This document shows, piece after piece, positions 46,145 through 61,450 of a stretch of 64,000 nucleotides of DNA. The position numbers and the translations under genes are program-made. Source of the stretch: Coenobita brevimanus (Eukaryota > Arthropoda > Malacostraca > Decapoda > Coenobitidae); NCBI GenBank assembly GCA_032717465.1, contig CM064664.1, positions 4,460,673-4,524,672 on the forward strand, given 5' to 3'. The notes under the pieces were generated by a model. That model had not been told where the DNA came from. It ran no database searches and saw only the letters and a program-made list of their open reading frames with translations. Each line of letters begins with the position of its first letter. Position 1 is the first letter of the stretch.

Positions 46145-46685
46145 TGTGTGTGTAAAGACAAACTAATTTAAGTTATAAATATAATTTAAGTTACCGGTAT
46201 ATATATAACAAAGTGAACAGTGGAAGCACGTGACAGAAGCTTAATCTCCCTCCAATGGATTAACTCCCAGTATGGGCCTGGATGTTGCCGCTCGTGAGTG
46301 TTTTAACTTATTTATTTCTATTAAGAAAATAGCGTATGTTCTACTGATTCCTTCAAATTATATTATAAACGTAATTGTTACATTACTTACCCAACTTAGA
46401 ACCACCGTGAAAGTCGGTAAAAGTAACTACATTTTTTTTCAGCAACACTGTAAAATATGTATGCCACGTTTCTTTATTGATGTACAAGAGCCATATGCAT
46501 TACAAGTTTACCTTCCTTTGATATGCTAGAATACTTACGTTTATATTGTATTAGTATGTGTGTACCTATCTGTGATGCCTATTACATATATAACAGAATC
46601 TACTCATCGCTCGTTTAGGAAGTATGGCATGGTTGCACCCAGCGCCAGACCCCACCCAAACCTTGGTTTTAGATTGGTGAGACTA
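45936..46685. mobile_element. 750-bp MITE with TA target duplication
   Basis: 34 terminal bases are perfectly inverted (beginning TAGTCTCACCAATCTAAAAC at both ends). TA flanks at 45934-45935 and 46686-46687. The undisrupted copy of the host repeat reads GCGCTAGGGAAAATT at 45317, so insertion at TA is directly seen. The interior has a (GT)n tract (46102-46140) and no coding capacity. TA duplication fits Tc1/mariner-type non-autonomous elements, but no transposase is available for assignment. Confidence 0.92.
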
Positions 46686-46794
46686 TAGGAAGAATTTTGT
46701 TCACGGTGTAAGAGGAGTGGGAAATTCCCCAAGGGCTCTAAATTTAGCCACCAATTATGGGATAAGCTGTCTCCCAGTGTACCACCATCCCACC

Positions 46795-46841
<47 letters not shown>

Positions 46842-47844
46842 TAGGATAAGGCTTACTGTAAATCGTGTACTACTGTGAAAGCAAATGTCTGACATGGAAA
46901 AGGCCAGAATGTAATGTGAGAAGAACTATAAAGGGTGAGAAAATAAATTCAGAGGTGAAAAAATAATGACATGATTTACCCACGTAAATTAGCGCTACTT
47001 CTATGCTAATTCTTTTCATAGAGCATGTATTTCTGTAAAAGCAATTGTCTAACATGTAAATGGGTAATATGTTATGTTATAAGTAATCAAAAAGGTGAAA
47101 AAATAGAATCTGAGTTGAAAAAAGCATGAAAGACCAAGTTGTCACTTGGTAAATAAGCGCTATTCTTATGCTAATTCTTTTCGTACAGCAAGTATATATA
47201 TCAAACTAATTGTATAACATGTAAGTGGGCTATATATTATAAGTAATCTAAAAGGTGAAAAATAGAATCTGAGTTGAAAAAACATGACATAAAATGATCT
47301 CACTTGGTAAATAAGCGCTACTTTTATGCTAATTCTTGTCATAATGCCTCAAAATATGTACAAACAATTATGTAAAGTTGAAAAAGGTATGATGTAATTG
47401 TGGAAGTAATATGGAACATAAATAAATACAATAGCTGATGAAATGACGATGTTTGCTACCATCGGTGACATAATCGACCGATTTCGCTAGGGTCGCACAA
47501 TGGTACATACCTTATTTCTCATTTTTTTCTGTATAAAACCCAATATACTTGTGGTATACATATTTCCAACATATGAATACATGATAATAAACGTATACTG
47601 CATCAGTTCAGAGTACCCGTGCCACCATAGAAAACGTACGGCGAAAAGACTACTCATAGAGCATGGCAGTACCTGTCAAACTTACCTGTTCCAGGTAAGC
47701 CATTTCTGGACCCAAGGGACACCTTTCTTTGTGATTTTCCTTAGTTTCTGACCAAAAGCGAATGTTTGAGCAAAAAAAAAAAATGGTCCAAAAAGGCCGG
47801 GACCGGGGCGGACCAAAGCTCAGAAAACGTCGGGATTGGGCAGG

Positions 47845-49400
<1,556 letters not shown>

Positions 49401-49600
49401 TGGCGCCTGGTGGTTTAGTGGGTAATTATTGTGCTCCAGTCGGATTGAGCCAATGAAGGTTTATATCCAAGGGGTAATTGGGGTTTATTGCTCACGTAAT
49501 TCCACTCAGGGATGAATCAGGTTGGTCACTCTCATCTTAAATGTCAGGACCAACTGCCTAGCCCCTAGGATTCCATGATGGATGGATGGATGGATGGATG
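49401..49600 (+). mobile_element. tRNA-derived SINE, 200 bp, (GGAT)n tail
   Basis: A tRNA-like head with a perfect A box, TGGTTTAGTGG (49411-49421), and a weak B box, GAAGGTTTATATCC (49456-49469). A body follows, ending CCTAGGATTCCATGATGG and (GGAT)n at about 49578-49600. The head resembles tRNA D-arm sequence. No coding capacity. Confidence 0.7.
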
Positions 49601-49622
49601 AATATATATATATATATATATA

Positions 49623-52600
49623 AGTAATTCCTCCACTATCCGACGCAATAAAGCCAAATGAATGTCCGGAAAGTGGTTCTGCCCGGATAGTGGGCCCCAG
49701 CCTCCTGGATGTACTTATGGACCCTAACTCAGGAAAACACCTATACAACTCCCTCTGGACATGCATAACACCTATTTAAGACCCAATTCATACCAATAAG
49801 TAACATGAAAGACTGAAATAAATGCAAAAGAACCATAAAATGAGGGTTTAGAGGTGAGTTTATACAATATTAAACATTCGGGTACTTACAAGTCTCTGGC
49901 TCCTGGACTGGTATTTATGGACCCTAACTCGGAGAAATACCTCCCTACTGCACATGCATAGCACCTAATACTCTATTCACACCAATAAGGGACATAAAAG
50001 AGTGAAATGAGGTGTTAGAGGTAAGTACAGTATGGAAAATACAGTACAGTACAATATGAAACATTCTGGGTACTTACAGCAAGTCCCAGGCCATCTCGAT
50101 GAATAACCGCCTCCTCTCAGACTCTGACAGTAAGAAGGATTTCCTGAAGCACTTGCAGTACACTGTTCATGAAGTCTTGCATTGAACTTAGTCATTCGCA
50201 CTCAGAAGTCCATTCTCTTAACACTGCACACTCTTGCGTTACTTATGCTCCATTGTAACTTTATGAAATAAGTGTTGCACTCTGCACTTAAAGTCTATGC
50301 ACTCATAAATCCATTTTCTAAACATAACACACTCTAGTTAATTTTAGCAACATTGAAAGTCTATTAAATCAGTCTCTTTTCACTCAGATTTCTAATTTCT
50401 TAACAATATGCACTGTTTTTCTCTCACTTTACAACAGTAAATTCCCGTGTCGTCTAGTGGAAATGTTCTTGCCGTTTAATCACTGGCAGAGTCTGAGAGT
50501 AGCACAGGGAGGTGACCTAGGTGTGCGTCGCTGGGTCGTGGTGATGGCGTACTCACTGCAGACGACTCTGAAGATAGGCGCAAACTCATATCGAGCGGTG
50601 ACTCCACTGTGGCTGATGTGCTTGGCTGTGGCTCGGAGCATGAAGGCCTGTCTTGGGGAGGCAACAGAGTGGAGCCAGGGCTGGGCACAGAGGGGGTCAC
50701 GGGCCTGAAAAAGCTGTCAATCGTTGATTGACGCAAGGAACGACGATTCGGATGATTAATGATGCACTGCCTGAAAGCATGCACTTCCTCCACAAGTCCC
50801 AAGGGCCCCATCTCCCTGTTGCAGTCCGGGTGTTCCAGGTAGTCCAGAACGAACTCAAGGTGTTCCTGGAGTGCGCTCAGCTTGGGGATGGCTGGAGTAG
50901 TGTCATGCTGAGAGGAGTCCGCATCATTGTCGCCGTCCTCATCGGAATCTTCAAGTTGGGTATTGACACCTGCAGCTGAAGATGCGATCTCAATATCAGA
51001 CAGGGTCTGAAACCCAGGATCGCCCTCATCATTATCCAACCACTCACGCACTTCGTCCACATCAACATTGTTCCCATGCGCACGTAGACGTGCATAGAAG
51101 TCATCCACATCGAAACCTAGGAAATCGTGCTCCACATCCGTTCTGAGGAGCAGACGAGACCAACCATTTTCTAGAGTCTTGACAGGGACTTCCTTCCATG
51201 CACTGGTCCAGTTGTAAATGGCAGACTTGATGTTGTAGCAGCAAAGATTTTCCAAAGTCCGCTGGCCTCATGTGTCCCGTCCCTCCCTGCGCTCGTCCTC
51301 ATCCTCAAGAACAACCATCACCTCGTCCAGGAACTTCCGACGGTACAGCCACTTCGTTGCCACGATCACTCCTTGGTCCATTGGTTGGATGAGAGCAGTA
51401 GTATTAGGTGGCAGAAACATGCTCCTTATGCAGCCATTCTCAGCCACCAAGTCCTTGTCGCACGGGTGGGCAGGTGCATTGTCGAGGAGAAGGAGGGCCT
51501 TTACCTGGTCGTGTGGGATTCCCAGTTTCTCTGTCTGGAAATGTATGACCTCCTTGACCAAATGGCGGTGGAACCAGTCTTAGAAGATGTGGACTGTGAA
51601 CCATGCCTTCAAGGAATGGTACCAAATAACAGGAAGGACATCCATCATCCCACGAAGACACTGAGGCTGCTTTGCACGGCCAACAGTAACGGGTTTAAGC
51701 CGGTGCATGCCGTTAGCATTAGCACAACACAAAGCAGATATCCTTTGCCTGGAGAGCTTGCGGCCAGTTACACGCTCCTCCGTCTCCTCAGCTAGAGTGT
51801 TCGTAGGGAAAGAGCGAAAGAATAAACCAGTTTCGTCAGCGTTAGACTTGACTGAGAGTGAGGCCCTCCCTGTCGATCAAGCCCTTCACCTTGTGCCAAA
51901 ACTCCTCTACTCCTTCCTTGTTAGCGTCCAAAGCTTCGCCATGAGACTTACGGTTGGTAAGGCCATGTCGTAACTTGAACGCATAGAGCCAACCCTCGGT
52001 TGCCTTGAAGTCTAGGGCATCGTGAAGCCTTGCAAACTTCTCAGCAGCAGCCTTCAGCTCTGTGCCATGCACCATCACACCAGCAGCACGTTGCAGTCGA
52101 TACCAAATCAATGTGGAGAGGTCGACTTCAGCATACATGGGAGTAAACATCATCTTCCTGACGAGAAGTCAGCCGTGTACTGCATGAGTTTGTCTCGGGA
52201 TCTCTTGATATCAAACAAAGTAGATCGGGCCAGGTTGAACTCACGAAGGATGCATGACGAAGACCATCCCGCATCCACTTTCTCCAATATCTCCCTCTTC
52301 TTCTCCAGAGTCAAAACCACTCTCTTCCTCTTCTCAGGCAGTGGGGCAATCATCACACACACAAAGAAGAGGCACAAGAGCAGCAGGAGAGCCTGCAGCA
52401 GGTAAGACACCACCACAAAAGCAAGCACGTGGGCAGCCATGATGACGAGCGTGCACTCACGACAAGAGATGGGCGGTAAGTGGGGAGGATGCAGGAGAGC
52501 TCTAGCAGATGTCGGAGGAATGACGCACCAAAACAAAGCTGTCCCGCGCCGTGTGTACCAAGTTCAAATTACGGGTGGGAAAAAGTCGTTTTTTTTCGAA

Positions 52601-52707
52601 TCTTTTGCGGTTTTCAGACCATTTTGGGAATATTGGATCCCGGGACAATTATGTCCGGTAAGTGGAGATGTCCAGAAAGTGGGCGTCCGGATAGTATGGG
52701 GATTACT
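49623..52707 (-). mobile_element. pogo/Tigger-like DNA transposon
   Basis: Inverted ends: AGTAATTCCTCCACTATCCG on the left, and complemented on the right AGTAATCCCCATACTATCCG. Both continue into ACG and further related subterminal sequence (GTCCGGAAAGTGG and GTCCAGAAAGTGG). TA flanks both ends (49621-49622, 52708-52709), inside AT arrays. The minus-strand transposase relic with CENP-B-like DNA-binding domains and DDE motifs occupies about 50476-52404. At 3.1 kb it is full length for the group. Confidence 0.9.
50476..52404 (-). pseudogene. Tigger-type transposase, frameshifted
   Basis: The N-terminal psq-type helix-turn-helix has KRKRVVLTLEKKREILEKVD and CILREFNLARSTLFDIKR (52330-52200). The CENP-B-type domain has AEKFARLHDALDFKATEGWLYAFKLRHGL (51842-52153). 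The DDE domain has ADETGLFFRSFP (near 51840, other frame), LLLDNAPAHP and NTTALIQPMDQGV (51561-51268). The C-terminal region has YNWTSAWKEVPVKTLENGWSRL and a Pro/Ser-rich tail ending at 50476. Frame breaks near 52150, 51840, 51580 and 51265 inactivate it. The intact enzyme would bind the termini and insert at TA. Confidence 0.92.
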
Positions 52708-54576
<1,869 letters not shown>

Positions 54577-54579
54577 TAT

Positions 54580-55485
54580 ATTGCCAGACTCTTTCATCCC
54601 CTAAGACGTGGCCATAAACAGATCACCTCCATGTCGCCGTATCCCCCACCATTTCATTGCCCTGCTCCAAGCTCGCACATCCGTCTCTCATATACCTCTC
54701 CACTCCATCCTTCCACCAAATCCACGGTCTCCCCCTCCCTCTCCCCCCTTTCCACCTCAGTCACATACACTCTCCTCGTAAGTCTCTCACGCCCCATCCT
54801 CTCCACCTGGCCCAACCACCTCATTCTGCTTCTCCTAGCTCTTCCTATCACATGCCCGTCCAAACCACAACACTCCTTCACTTCCTCATTTGTCAGTCTG
54901 TTTCTTCATGTGTGTCCACATGCCCCTCTCAGATAACTCATTTCTACTGCTCTCACTCTTGACTTGTGTCCTTCCAACAAAGTCCAGGGTTCACTTCCAT
55001 ACGTTAAAACTGGTTTCAGAATACTCTCATGCAGTAACTTATTTACTTCCCTGTTTCTTATCACTGCTTTCAAGGAACCAAGAACCTTTCTTCTTTGTTG
55101 TACTCTTTCAAGCACTTCACCGTCCAAATTTCCATCCATACTCATCACACTACCCTAGTACTTAAACGCACTCACATTTTCTATTTCCTCCTCGTCCAGC
55201 CTCACTGTACATTCAGTGGCTTCATTTTTCTCAAAGACCAAAACTTCACTCTTCCCTTCATTCACCTCTAAATTCCGTTTGTTACACACTTTCCCAAACT
55301 CATCCACCAAGCCTTGCAGCTACCCTTCGTCTTCACCTAACAACACAATATCATCTGCAAACAACTGTACAAAGAGTTTCAAACAATACCCTCTCTCATT
55401 AGGGCCGCTCCAACATCCACTGCCCTACCTTGTGTTACATTGTACAACCACATCTATATACAGACTGAACAACCATGGAAACATA
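54580..55485 (-). mobile_element. RTE-like LINE alpha, 5'-truncated copy
   Basis: The 3' end (AGTCTGGCAATA, complement) is at about 54580. Minus-strand pieces encode MKECCGLDGHVIG, MRWLGQVERMGRERLT, VLTYGSEPWTLLEGHKSRVRAVE and GNLDGEVLERVQQ. Near 55360 is a QLFADDIVLL-type box. It stops at 55486 inside the WLFN/Y block, where the CR1 3' end abuts. Decayed by many stops. Confidence 0.85.
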
Positions 55486-56362
55486 AGAACATAAGAAGAG
55501 AGGATAACTGCAGTAGGCGGGTTGGCCCATGCTGGGCAGCTCCCAGAAGATAAACTGAACTACTAGAATGAGATAAGAATATCCAAGAAGATGGCTCTCC
55601 CCCGCCCTCCAAACCCTACAGCCGAAGCGGGCAGGAAGAAGTCTGAAAGAACACCATGCAGTATATAGAATCTTGCGTGGACATTTTATCAGAAAGTGTG
55701 AAAGGAGAAAAAGATACTACCATAGCATAACTTGAAAAGGAAAGAGAATGAATTAGTATTGGTTGTTAGATTTCTTCTATACCCGCTCCTTATTTGTCAT
55801 ATGCTTATCTAGCCTATGCTTGAAACTCTCATTGGATGGGGCAACAACTACTTTACTAGGGAGCTTATTACATTCGTCTACTACTCTATTACCAAAGCAA
55901 TTTCTACCTTTTTCCATATTATAACAGATTTTTTTTTTTTTTTGAAACCATTACTTCTAGTTCCACCTTGTATGCTCACTTTAAGGACCTTGCTAATATA
56001 TCCCTTATTTATTTCCGTCATTCACTTAAACACCTCAATTAAGTCTCCTCATACTCTTCGCCTCTCTAGTGAGTCCAGACTTATCTTTTTAGTCTGTCTT
56101 CACATGATTGGTTCCGAACATCATGTATCATTTTTGTCATTCTTCTCTTTACATTTTGTAACGAATTAATATCCATTCTATAGTAAGAACACCAAAGTTG
56201 TACGGCGTGGTCTAAATGTGGCCTTACTAATGATAGATAAATTTACAATGTTGCTTTTGATGACCTATTGCTCACACTTGTCAAATTAAATCCTAGGCCC
56301 CTATTTGCTTTATTTCTCGCATTAATTCACTGTTGCCTTGGTTTGAGGGCTTTGCTAACCAT
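55486..56362 (-). mobile_element. CR1-like LINE, 3' part
   Basis: The minus strand ends in tandem TTCTTATG octamers (55486-55505), the kind of 8-bp terminal repeat that marks CR1 elements. Upstream on the minus strand are a 3' UTR and decayed C-terminal coding sequence (CTATAGAATGG and GTGAGCAATAGG areas). It is interrupted at 56363 by the delta LINE. Confidence 0.82.
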
Positions 56363-56376
56363 ATATCCTAGATCTC

Positions 56377-58349
56377 GGAGGCAGGGAAGACGAGGACGGA
56401 TGGGCACTTATCTCAGAAGTGGTGTGGGTGAAAGCCAAGGAGGTACTTGGAGTGACATCAGGGAAGAGGAGGGATCAAGGAGACTTGGTGGTGGATTGAA
56501 GAAGTACAGGATAGCATAAATAGGAAGAAGCAGGCAAAGAAGAATATGGATAGACACAGAGACGAAGAAAGCATTCGGGAGTATAAGGAAACGAGGAACA
56601 TAGCCAAGAAAGACGTTGCTAAGGCAAAAGAAATGGCATACCAGAAGCTGTACAAGAATTTGAATAGTATAGAAAGGGAAAAAGACCTGTACTGATTAGC
56701 CAGGCAGAGACAGAGCTGGGCGGGATGTGCAGCATGTTAGGATGATAAAGGATGCAGATGGTAATGTACTGACAAGTGAGGAGAGTGTACTAAGAAGGTG
56801 GAAGGAGTATTTCGAAGAGTTGATGAGTGTAGAAAATATGAGAGAATGAAGGTTGGAAGAGTTGGAGGTAGTGAGTCAGGAAGTGCAAGAGATCAGCAGA
56901 GAAGAAGTGAGGAATGCCATGAAGAGGATGAAGGATGGCAAGGCAGTGGACCCACATGGTATACCAGTGGAAGCATGGAGAAGCTTAGGAGAGATGGCTG
57001 TGACGTGGTTTACCAGATTGTTTAACAAAATCCTGGAGGGTGAGAGGATGCCGGAGGAGTGAAGAAAAAGTATTCTACTTCCGATTTTCAAGAACAAGGG
57101 TGATGTGCAGTGCTGCAGCAACTACAGAGGTATAAAGCTGATCAGCCATGCAATAAAGATATGGGAAAGAGTGGTGGAAGCTAGGGTGAGAAGAGAAGTG
57201 AGGATCTGCGAGGAGCAATTTGGTTTCATGCCAGGGAGAAGTACTATAGACGCCATATTTCCTTTGAGAATGATGATGGAGAAGTACAGAGAAGGCCAGA
57301 AGGAGTTGCATTGTGTGTTTATAGACTTGGAGAAGGCTTATGATATTGTACCGAGAGAGGAGCTGTATGAGAAAGTCTGGAGTGGCAGAGAAGTACGTGA
57401 GGATGGTGAAGGACATATACGACGATAGTGCAACAGCAGTGAGATGTGCAGTAGGAATGACTGAGGGTTTCAAGGTGAAGGTGGGATTGCATCAAGGATC
57501 GACTTTGAGCCACTTCTTGTTTGCAGTGGTGATGGACAGATTGACAGATGATATTAGACAGGAGCCTCCGTGGACAATGATGTTTGCGGACGACACTGTG
57601 ATATGTAGTGTGAGCCGGGGGGAAGCTGAGGCAGAGCTTGAGAGATGGAGATATGCACTGGAGAGAAGGGTGAAGGTAAGCAGAAAATGTGTGTAAATGA
57701 GAGAGATGACAGGGGAACCGTGAGGCTGCAAGGTTTAGAGGTGGCAAAGGTAGATGAATTCAAATACTTGGGGTCAACTGTACAAAGTAATGGAGAGTGT
57801 TGTAGAGAGGTAAAAAAGAGAGTGCAGGCGGGATGGAGTGGGTGGAGAAAGGTGACAGGAGTGATCTGTGACAAAAGACTCTCTGCAGAAATGAAAGGGA
57901 AAGTTTATAAGACTGTAGTGAGGCCAGCGATGTTGTAAGGAATGCAGACAGTACCACTAAAAATCAGAGAGGAGGCACTGTTGGAGGTAGCAGATTTGAA
58001 GATGTTGCATTTTTAACTAGGAGTGACGAGGTAGGACAAACTTAGAAATGAACATATTAGAGGGACAGTGCACGTAAGTTAGTTTGGGGACAAAGTTAGA
58101 GAGGCGAGACTGTGATGGTTTGGACATATGCGGAGGAGGGATGAGGAGTATGTCGGGAGGAGGATGCTGGAAATGGAGTTACCAGGCAGGAGAAATAGAG
58201 GAAGGCCAAAGAGAAGGTTTATGGATGTGGTGAAGAAGGACATGTGGGTGGTAGGTGTAACAGAAGAAGATGCAGAAGACAGAGTAAGATGGAGACGGGT
58301 GATTCGCTGTGATGACCCCTAAGGGGAGAGCCGAAAGGTGAAGAAGAAG
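56377..58349 (+). mobile_element. RTE-like LINE delta inserted in CR1
   Basis: Bounded by ATATCCTAGATCTC (56363-56376) and ATATCCCAGATCTC (58350-58363), a 14-bp duplication with one mismatch. Plus-strand pieces: EVRNAMKRMKDGKAVDPHGIP (56900), YRGIKLISHAIKIWE and QFGFMPGRSTIDAIFPLR (57125-57270), FIDLEKAYDIVPREELYE and KVGLHQGSTLSHFLFAVVMD. MMFADDTVICSVSRGEAE (57580) carries the catalytic pair, followed by DEFKYLGSTVQSNGEC. The end is RRMLEMELPGRRNRGRPKRR and RWRRVIRCDDP, then a GAA-rich tail. 5'-truncated with several frameshifts. I recall this family from fish and shrimp genomes. Confidence 0.92.
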
Positions 58350-60473
58350 ATATCCCAGATCTCTCTCCCATTCTGATTGACTAATTCCTTTGTTATCTAA
58401 GCTGTATCTAGTATTTCCAATGATCTTGCCTACGTTAAGTACTTAACATTTTTCAATGTTAAATTCCATTTGCCAAGTTTTGGATCATTTCGACAATACT
58501 GTATATTGAAGTCCTTTTGTAAGTTGTGGCAACTGTCAGTCGAGTTAATCACAATGTGGAGTTACTGATACGCCTTATTTTTGTACCGTCGGCAAATATG
58601 CTGATACTACTAGTGATTCCTTCGTCTAGATCATTTACATATACATAATAAATAATAAAGGACCGAACACTGAACCCTGTGGTACACCACTAGTTACTGA
58701 TACCAAATCCGACTTAGTTCCACTTAATAATACTCTCTGCTTTCGTCCTTTCACCCAGGACTTTATTCATTTTGAGGTATCGCCGTCTATACCGTGTGCT
58801 TGAACCATTCTAACTAACCTTTCGCGTGAGACCTTATCAGAGCTTTACTAAAGTCCAGATAAATAATATCATTAGCTTTATCGCTATCTACTGCTTCATA
58901 GAATTCTGAGAAGAATGACAATAATTTTGTGAGGCACGATCGGCCTTGTCTAAATCCGTGCTGACTTTTTTTTTTTTTTGGTAAAATTAAATCTTTCTAA
59001 GTGTTCTCTAATCTTATTTGCGAAAACTGACTCAGGCGATTTTCCTACTATTGACGGTACACTTATCAGACGATAATTCGACGCAGATGCTTTATCATCC
59101 GTTTTAAAAATGGGCACTACGTTTACGATCTTCCACGCCTCTGCAACTTCTCCTGAAATTACTGGGTCATTAAATAAGATTAAAGTGGATGACATAATTC
59201 TTCTTTGACTTCTTTCATCATTTTTGCTTATATATCGTCCAGGCCTGACGATTTTTGAGGTTTTAATTTATTAATTCCTTTCAACACGTCCTCCTTAGTA
59301 ATGGTTATTTTACTTAGAATGTTTTCCGTATTGTCATCGTAAATATTTGCTGCTTGAGGGACCAAGTCTAGATTTTCTTTGATAAATACTGATATGATAT
59401 AATAATTCATTTTGAAGCACATTTCTTTGTCTTCAGGGTATTGTCACCTCATTCTGTTCTGAGAGGTCCTATCCTATCTTTATTTCTCGTACGGTAAATT
59501 TGACAAAAACCTTTGGGGTTTTCTTTCGATTCACTAGCAACCTTAATTTCATAACTTCTCTTTGCTTTCCGTATCTCCCTCTTTATTTATCTATTAAACA
59601 TCGCGTACCTGTTACGTAAGTGTTCCTCTCCACGTTTTATTTTTTTATATATTCCTTTCCTTTGGCCTATGAGAGATTTTAATTTGTTGTTTAACCATTT
59701 TGGGTCTGAATTATTCGTTCTAAACGGTTTTGAAGGGATATATCTATCTTGGCCTCTCTGTATTATATTTACTAATTATATTTCTCACTGGCCAAACGGC
59801 TCCTTGGTAGTGGACCAGAGTTAATCCCCGTCACCTGAACTACACTCCCACATTTTCTAGAGACCTGGCGCATATTCCCACCCGTTTCCTTCCCCTCACT
59901 TATGACGTGTGGTTCCCCACTGACCTGGTTCTCCCTAAAGTAGCTGGTCTCCCTATGGAATACCGTTCTAAAATGAGCTCTTAATCCATCAAAATCTGGA
60001 CGAAAATCAGGAACGGTGAAGGGATTTTCAGTAGAACAGACATACCAAATAAAAATGAACCTAATTTCTTAATGATCGCTTTTACCAAGTCGTCCACCAA
60101 TATCTATATTAGTAATGACGTTTTCTTTATTAGCAAAAACCAAATCTAGTATATTATTACCTCTGGTGGGCTCTCTGATACATTGATAAAGGAAATTATC
60201 CTGTACTACCTCTAGAAATTCCTCTGATTCCTCATCCCCTGTATGATTTCGCCAATCTATCTTTGGCAGATTAAGATCCCCTAAAATTATTACTATGCTG
60301 GACTGTGATGCTTGCCTAATTTCCTCCCAGAGGTATTTATTATCTGTTCTGCTTAATTTTGGAGATCTGTAACTAGCTCCTAAGACTAATTTCTCCCTAT
60401 TGTTACTAATTTCAACCCAGACACTTTCCGTGTCCCTATTTACTTCGATGTCTGCTTTATTGTAACAGTTTAA
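58350..60473 (-). mobile_element. CR1-like LINE, reverse transcriptase and endonuclease part
   Basis: Minus strand, decreasing coordinates. Endonuclease pieces ILGDLNLPKIDWRNHTGDE and NNILDLVFANKENVI (about 60300-60120) lead to a linker WLNNKLKSLIGQRKGIYKKIKRGEEHLRNRY (about 59700-59610). RT then has LKPQKSSGLDDI (59228), VAEAWKIVNVVPIFKTDDKA, SNYRLISVPSIVGKSPESV, a DFSKAF-type region, SGVPQGSVFGPLLFIMYV and a FADG box (FADD in intact relatives, near 58600). Decayed throughout, with poly-T near 58968. Together with 55486-56362 and 61232-61450 it forms one CR1 copy. Confidence 0.88.
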
Positions 60474-61231
60474 CCCGCGCCGTCCCGAGGATGTACTTCC
60501 ACGTCCTCACGTTTTGTCACAGCTAATCCCGAGGACGTACTTCAACGACCTGCAATTGCAAGGTTCATAATTTCCACAATTTTCAATTTTCGCGAGTCAT
60601 TTTTGGTACGTATACACGGGACACCTTCCTCAACAAGATGCCAGGCAGAGGCAATGCCTTACCCAGCATGACCTCCTCCCCCCCCCTGCATGCCCTTTTC
60701 TCAGCAATTCACCTGTTATCAGTGACCTGGCCAGTATACCATGTCATGCCACGGTACGAAATTCAGGGCCAGAGTGATTCCCCAATCAATGACAATGTGG
60801 AGGACACACTTTACCTAGCATTAGAGGAAGAAACAGTTAGAAATGATGATCAGGTAATGTGGCAAAAAAAGGTCAGGTATTAGTGAGTGAAACAATGCTT
60901 ATATTGCCTATATTACTGCTTGAAAACCAATATACTCTTGTACTACATATAAATTCGTAACAGGAAAATAAATAAATACCGTTTATGAGTGGTGTGAAAT
61001 AGTTATCCTCCCATAGAACTCGTTTTCTTTGGTGCCAGCCTGATAGAAAACCCAGCAAGGTAAGGAGGCTCTCCTACCTGTAATGAGTATTTTAAACCTC
61101 AGGTGAGCGATTTCTCTATGAATTTTCGATGTTTCTCACCAAAAGCGAAAGTTTTAGCAAAAAAAAAAGGGTCGAAAAATGGTCGGGATTGGGGGGTACC
61201 AGTGGTCAAAAAGTGGTCGGGACGGGGCGGG
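60474..61231 (+). mobile_element. piggyBac-type MITE, copy 2, in CR1 endonuclease
   Basis: TTAA on both sides (60470-60473, 61232-61235). Left end CCCGCGCCGTCCCGAGG; complement of right end CCCGCCCCGTCCCGACC. It carries a small frame at 60743-60883 encoding MPRYEIQGQSDSPINDNVED, an acidic stretch matching the N-terminus of the piggyBac transposase (DSDSPLDDE). It interrupts the CR1 endonuclease after KDS-type codons. Subterminal TCCCGAGGA motifs are repeated at the left end. Confidence 0.92.
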
Positions 61232-61450
61232 TTAATGAATCCTTTACATAAATAACTACCCTGCCCCCCCTTCTTCCCAGACGGTTTTGTACAAAAATAT
61301 TATAGACCTTTATCTGATACTCTGATAAAAATTCTCGAGTGTCTGTATTCATCCAAGTTTGACTTATAACGGCTAGGTCTATTTTCTCTGTTCAAATTAA
61401 AGCCCTCAGTTCAACCATTTTATCATGTAAACTCTTGCTGTTTGTCTAGT
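61232..61450 (-). mobile_element. CR1-like LINE, endonuclease N-terminal piece
   Basis: Minus-strand residues TWMNTDTREFLSEYQI and NIFVQNRLGRRGG are the early endonuclease region of the CR1 copy continued at 58350-60473. It ends near 61450 where Jockey-like sequence starts; the CR1 5' end is missing. Confidence 0.85.

Larger units (their letters stand above)
40757..47844 (+). mobile_element. Second piggyBac-type element, itself invaded
   Basis: TTAA lies at 40753-40756 and 47845-47848. The left end is CCCGCGCCGTCCCGGCGACG; the complement of the right end is CCTGCCCAATCCCGACG. The LINE reading resumes immediately (AAAGAAAGCGTATGATAG), matching copy B at 43815. It carries an N-terminal transposase frame at 41010-41531, then a beta LINE (41690-45214), 124-bp tandem repeats, a TA-flanked MITE (45936-46685) and further decayed repeats to 47440. 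Its last about 200 bases match the first 130 of the 36109 element inverted (TTTTGGTC, GAGCAAAA, GCTCAGAAAACG). No catalytic domain is present. Confidence 0.9.

Noticed and set aside
57075..57957. Minus-strand frames over the delta LINE
   Set aside because: Antisense to RT motifs (FADDTVICS, FKYLGSTVQSNGE) on the plus strand.
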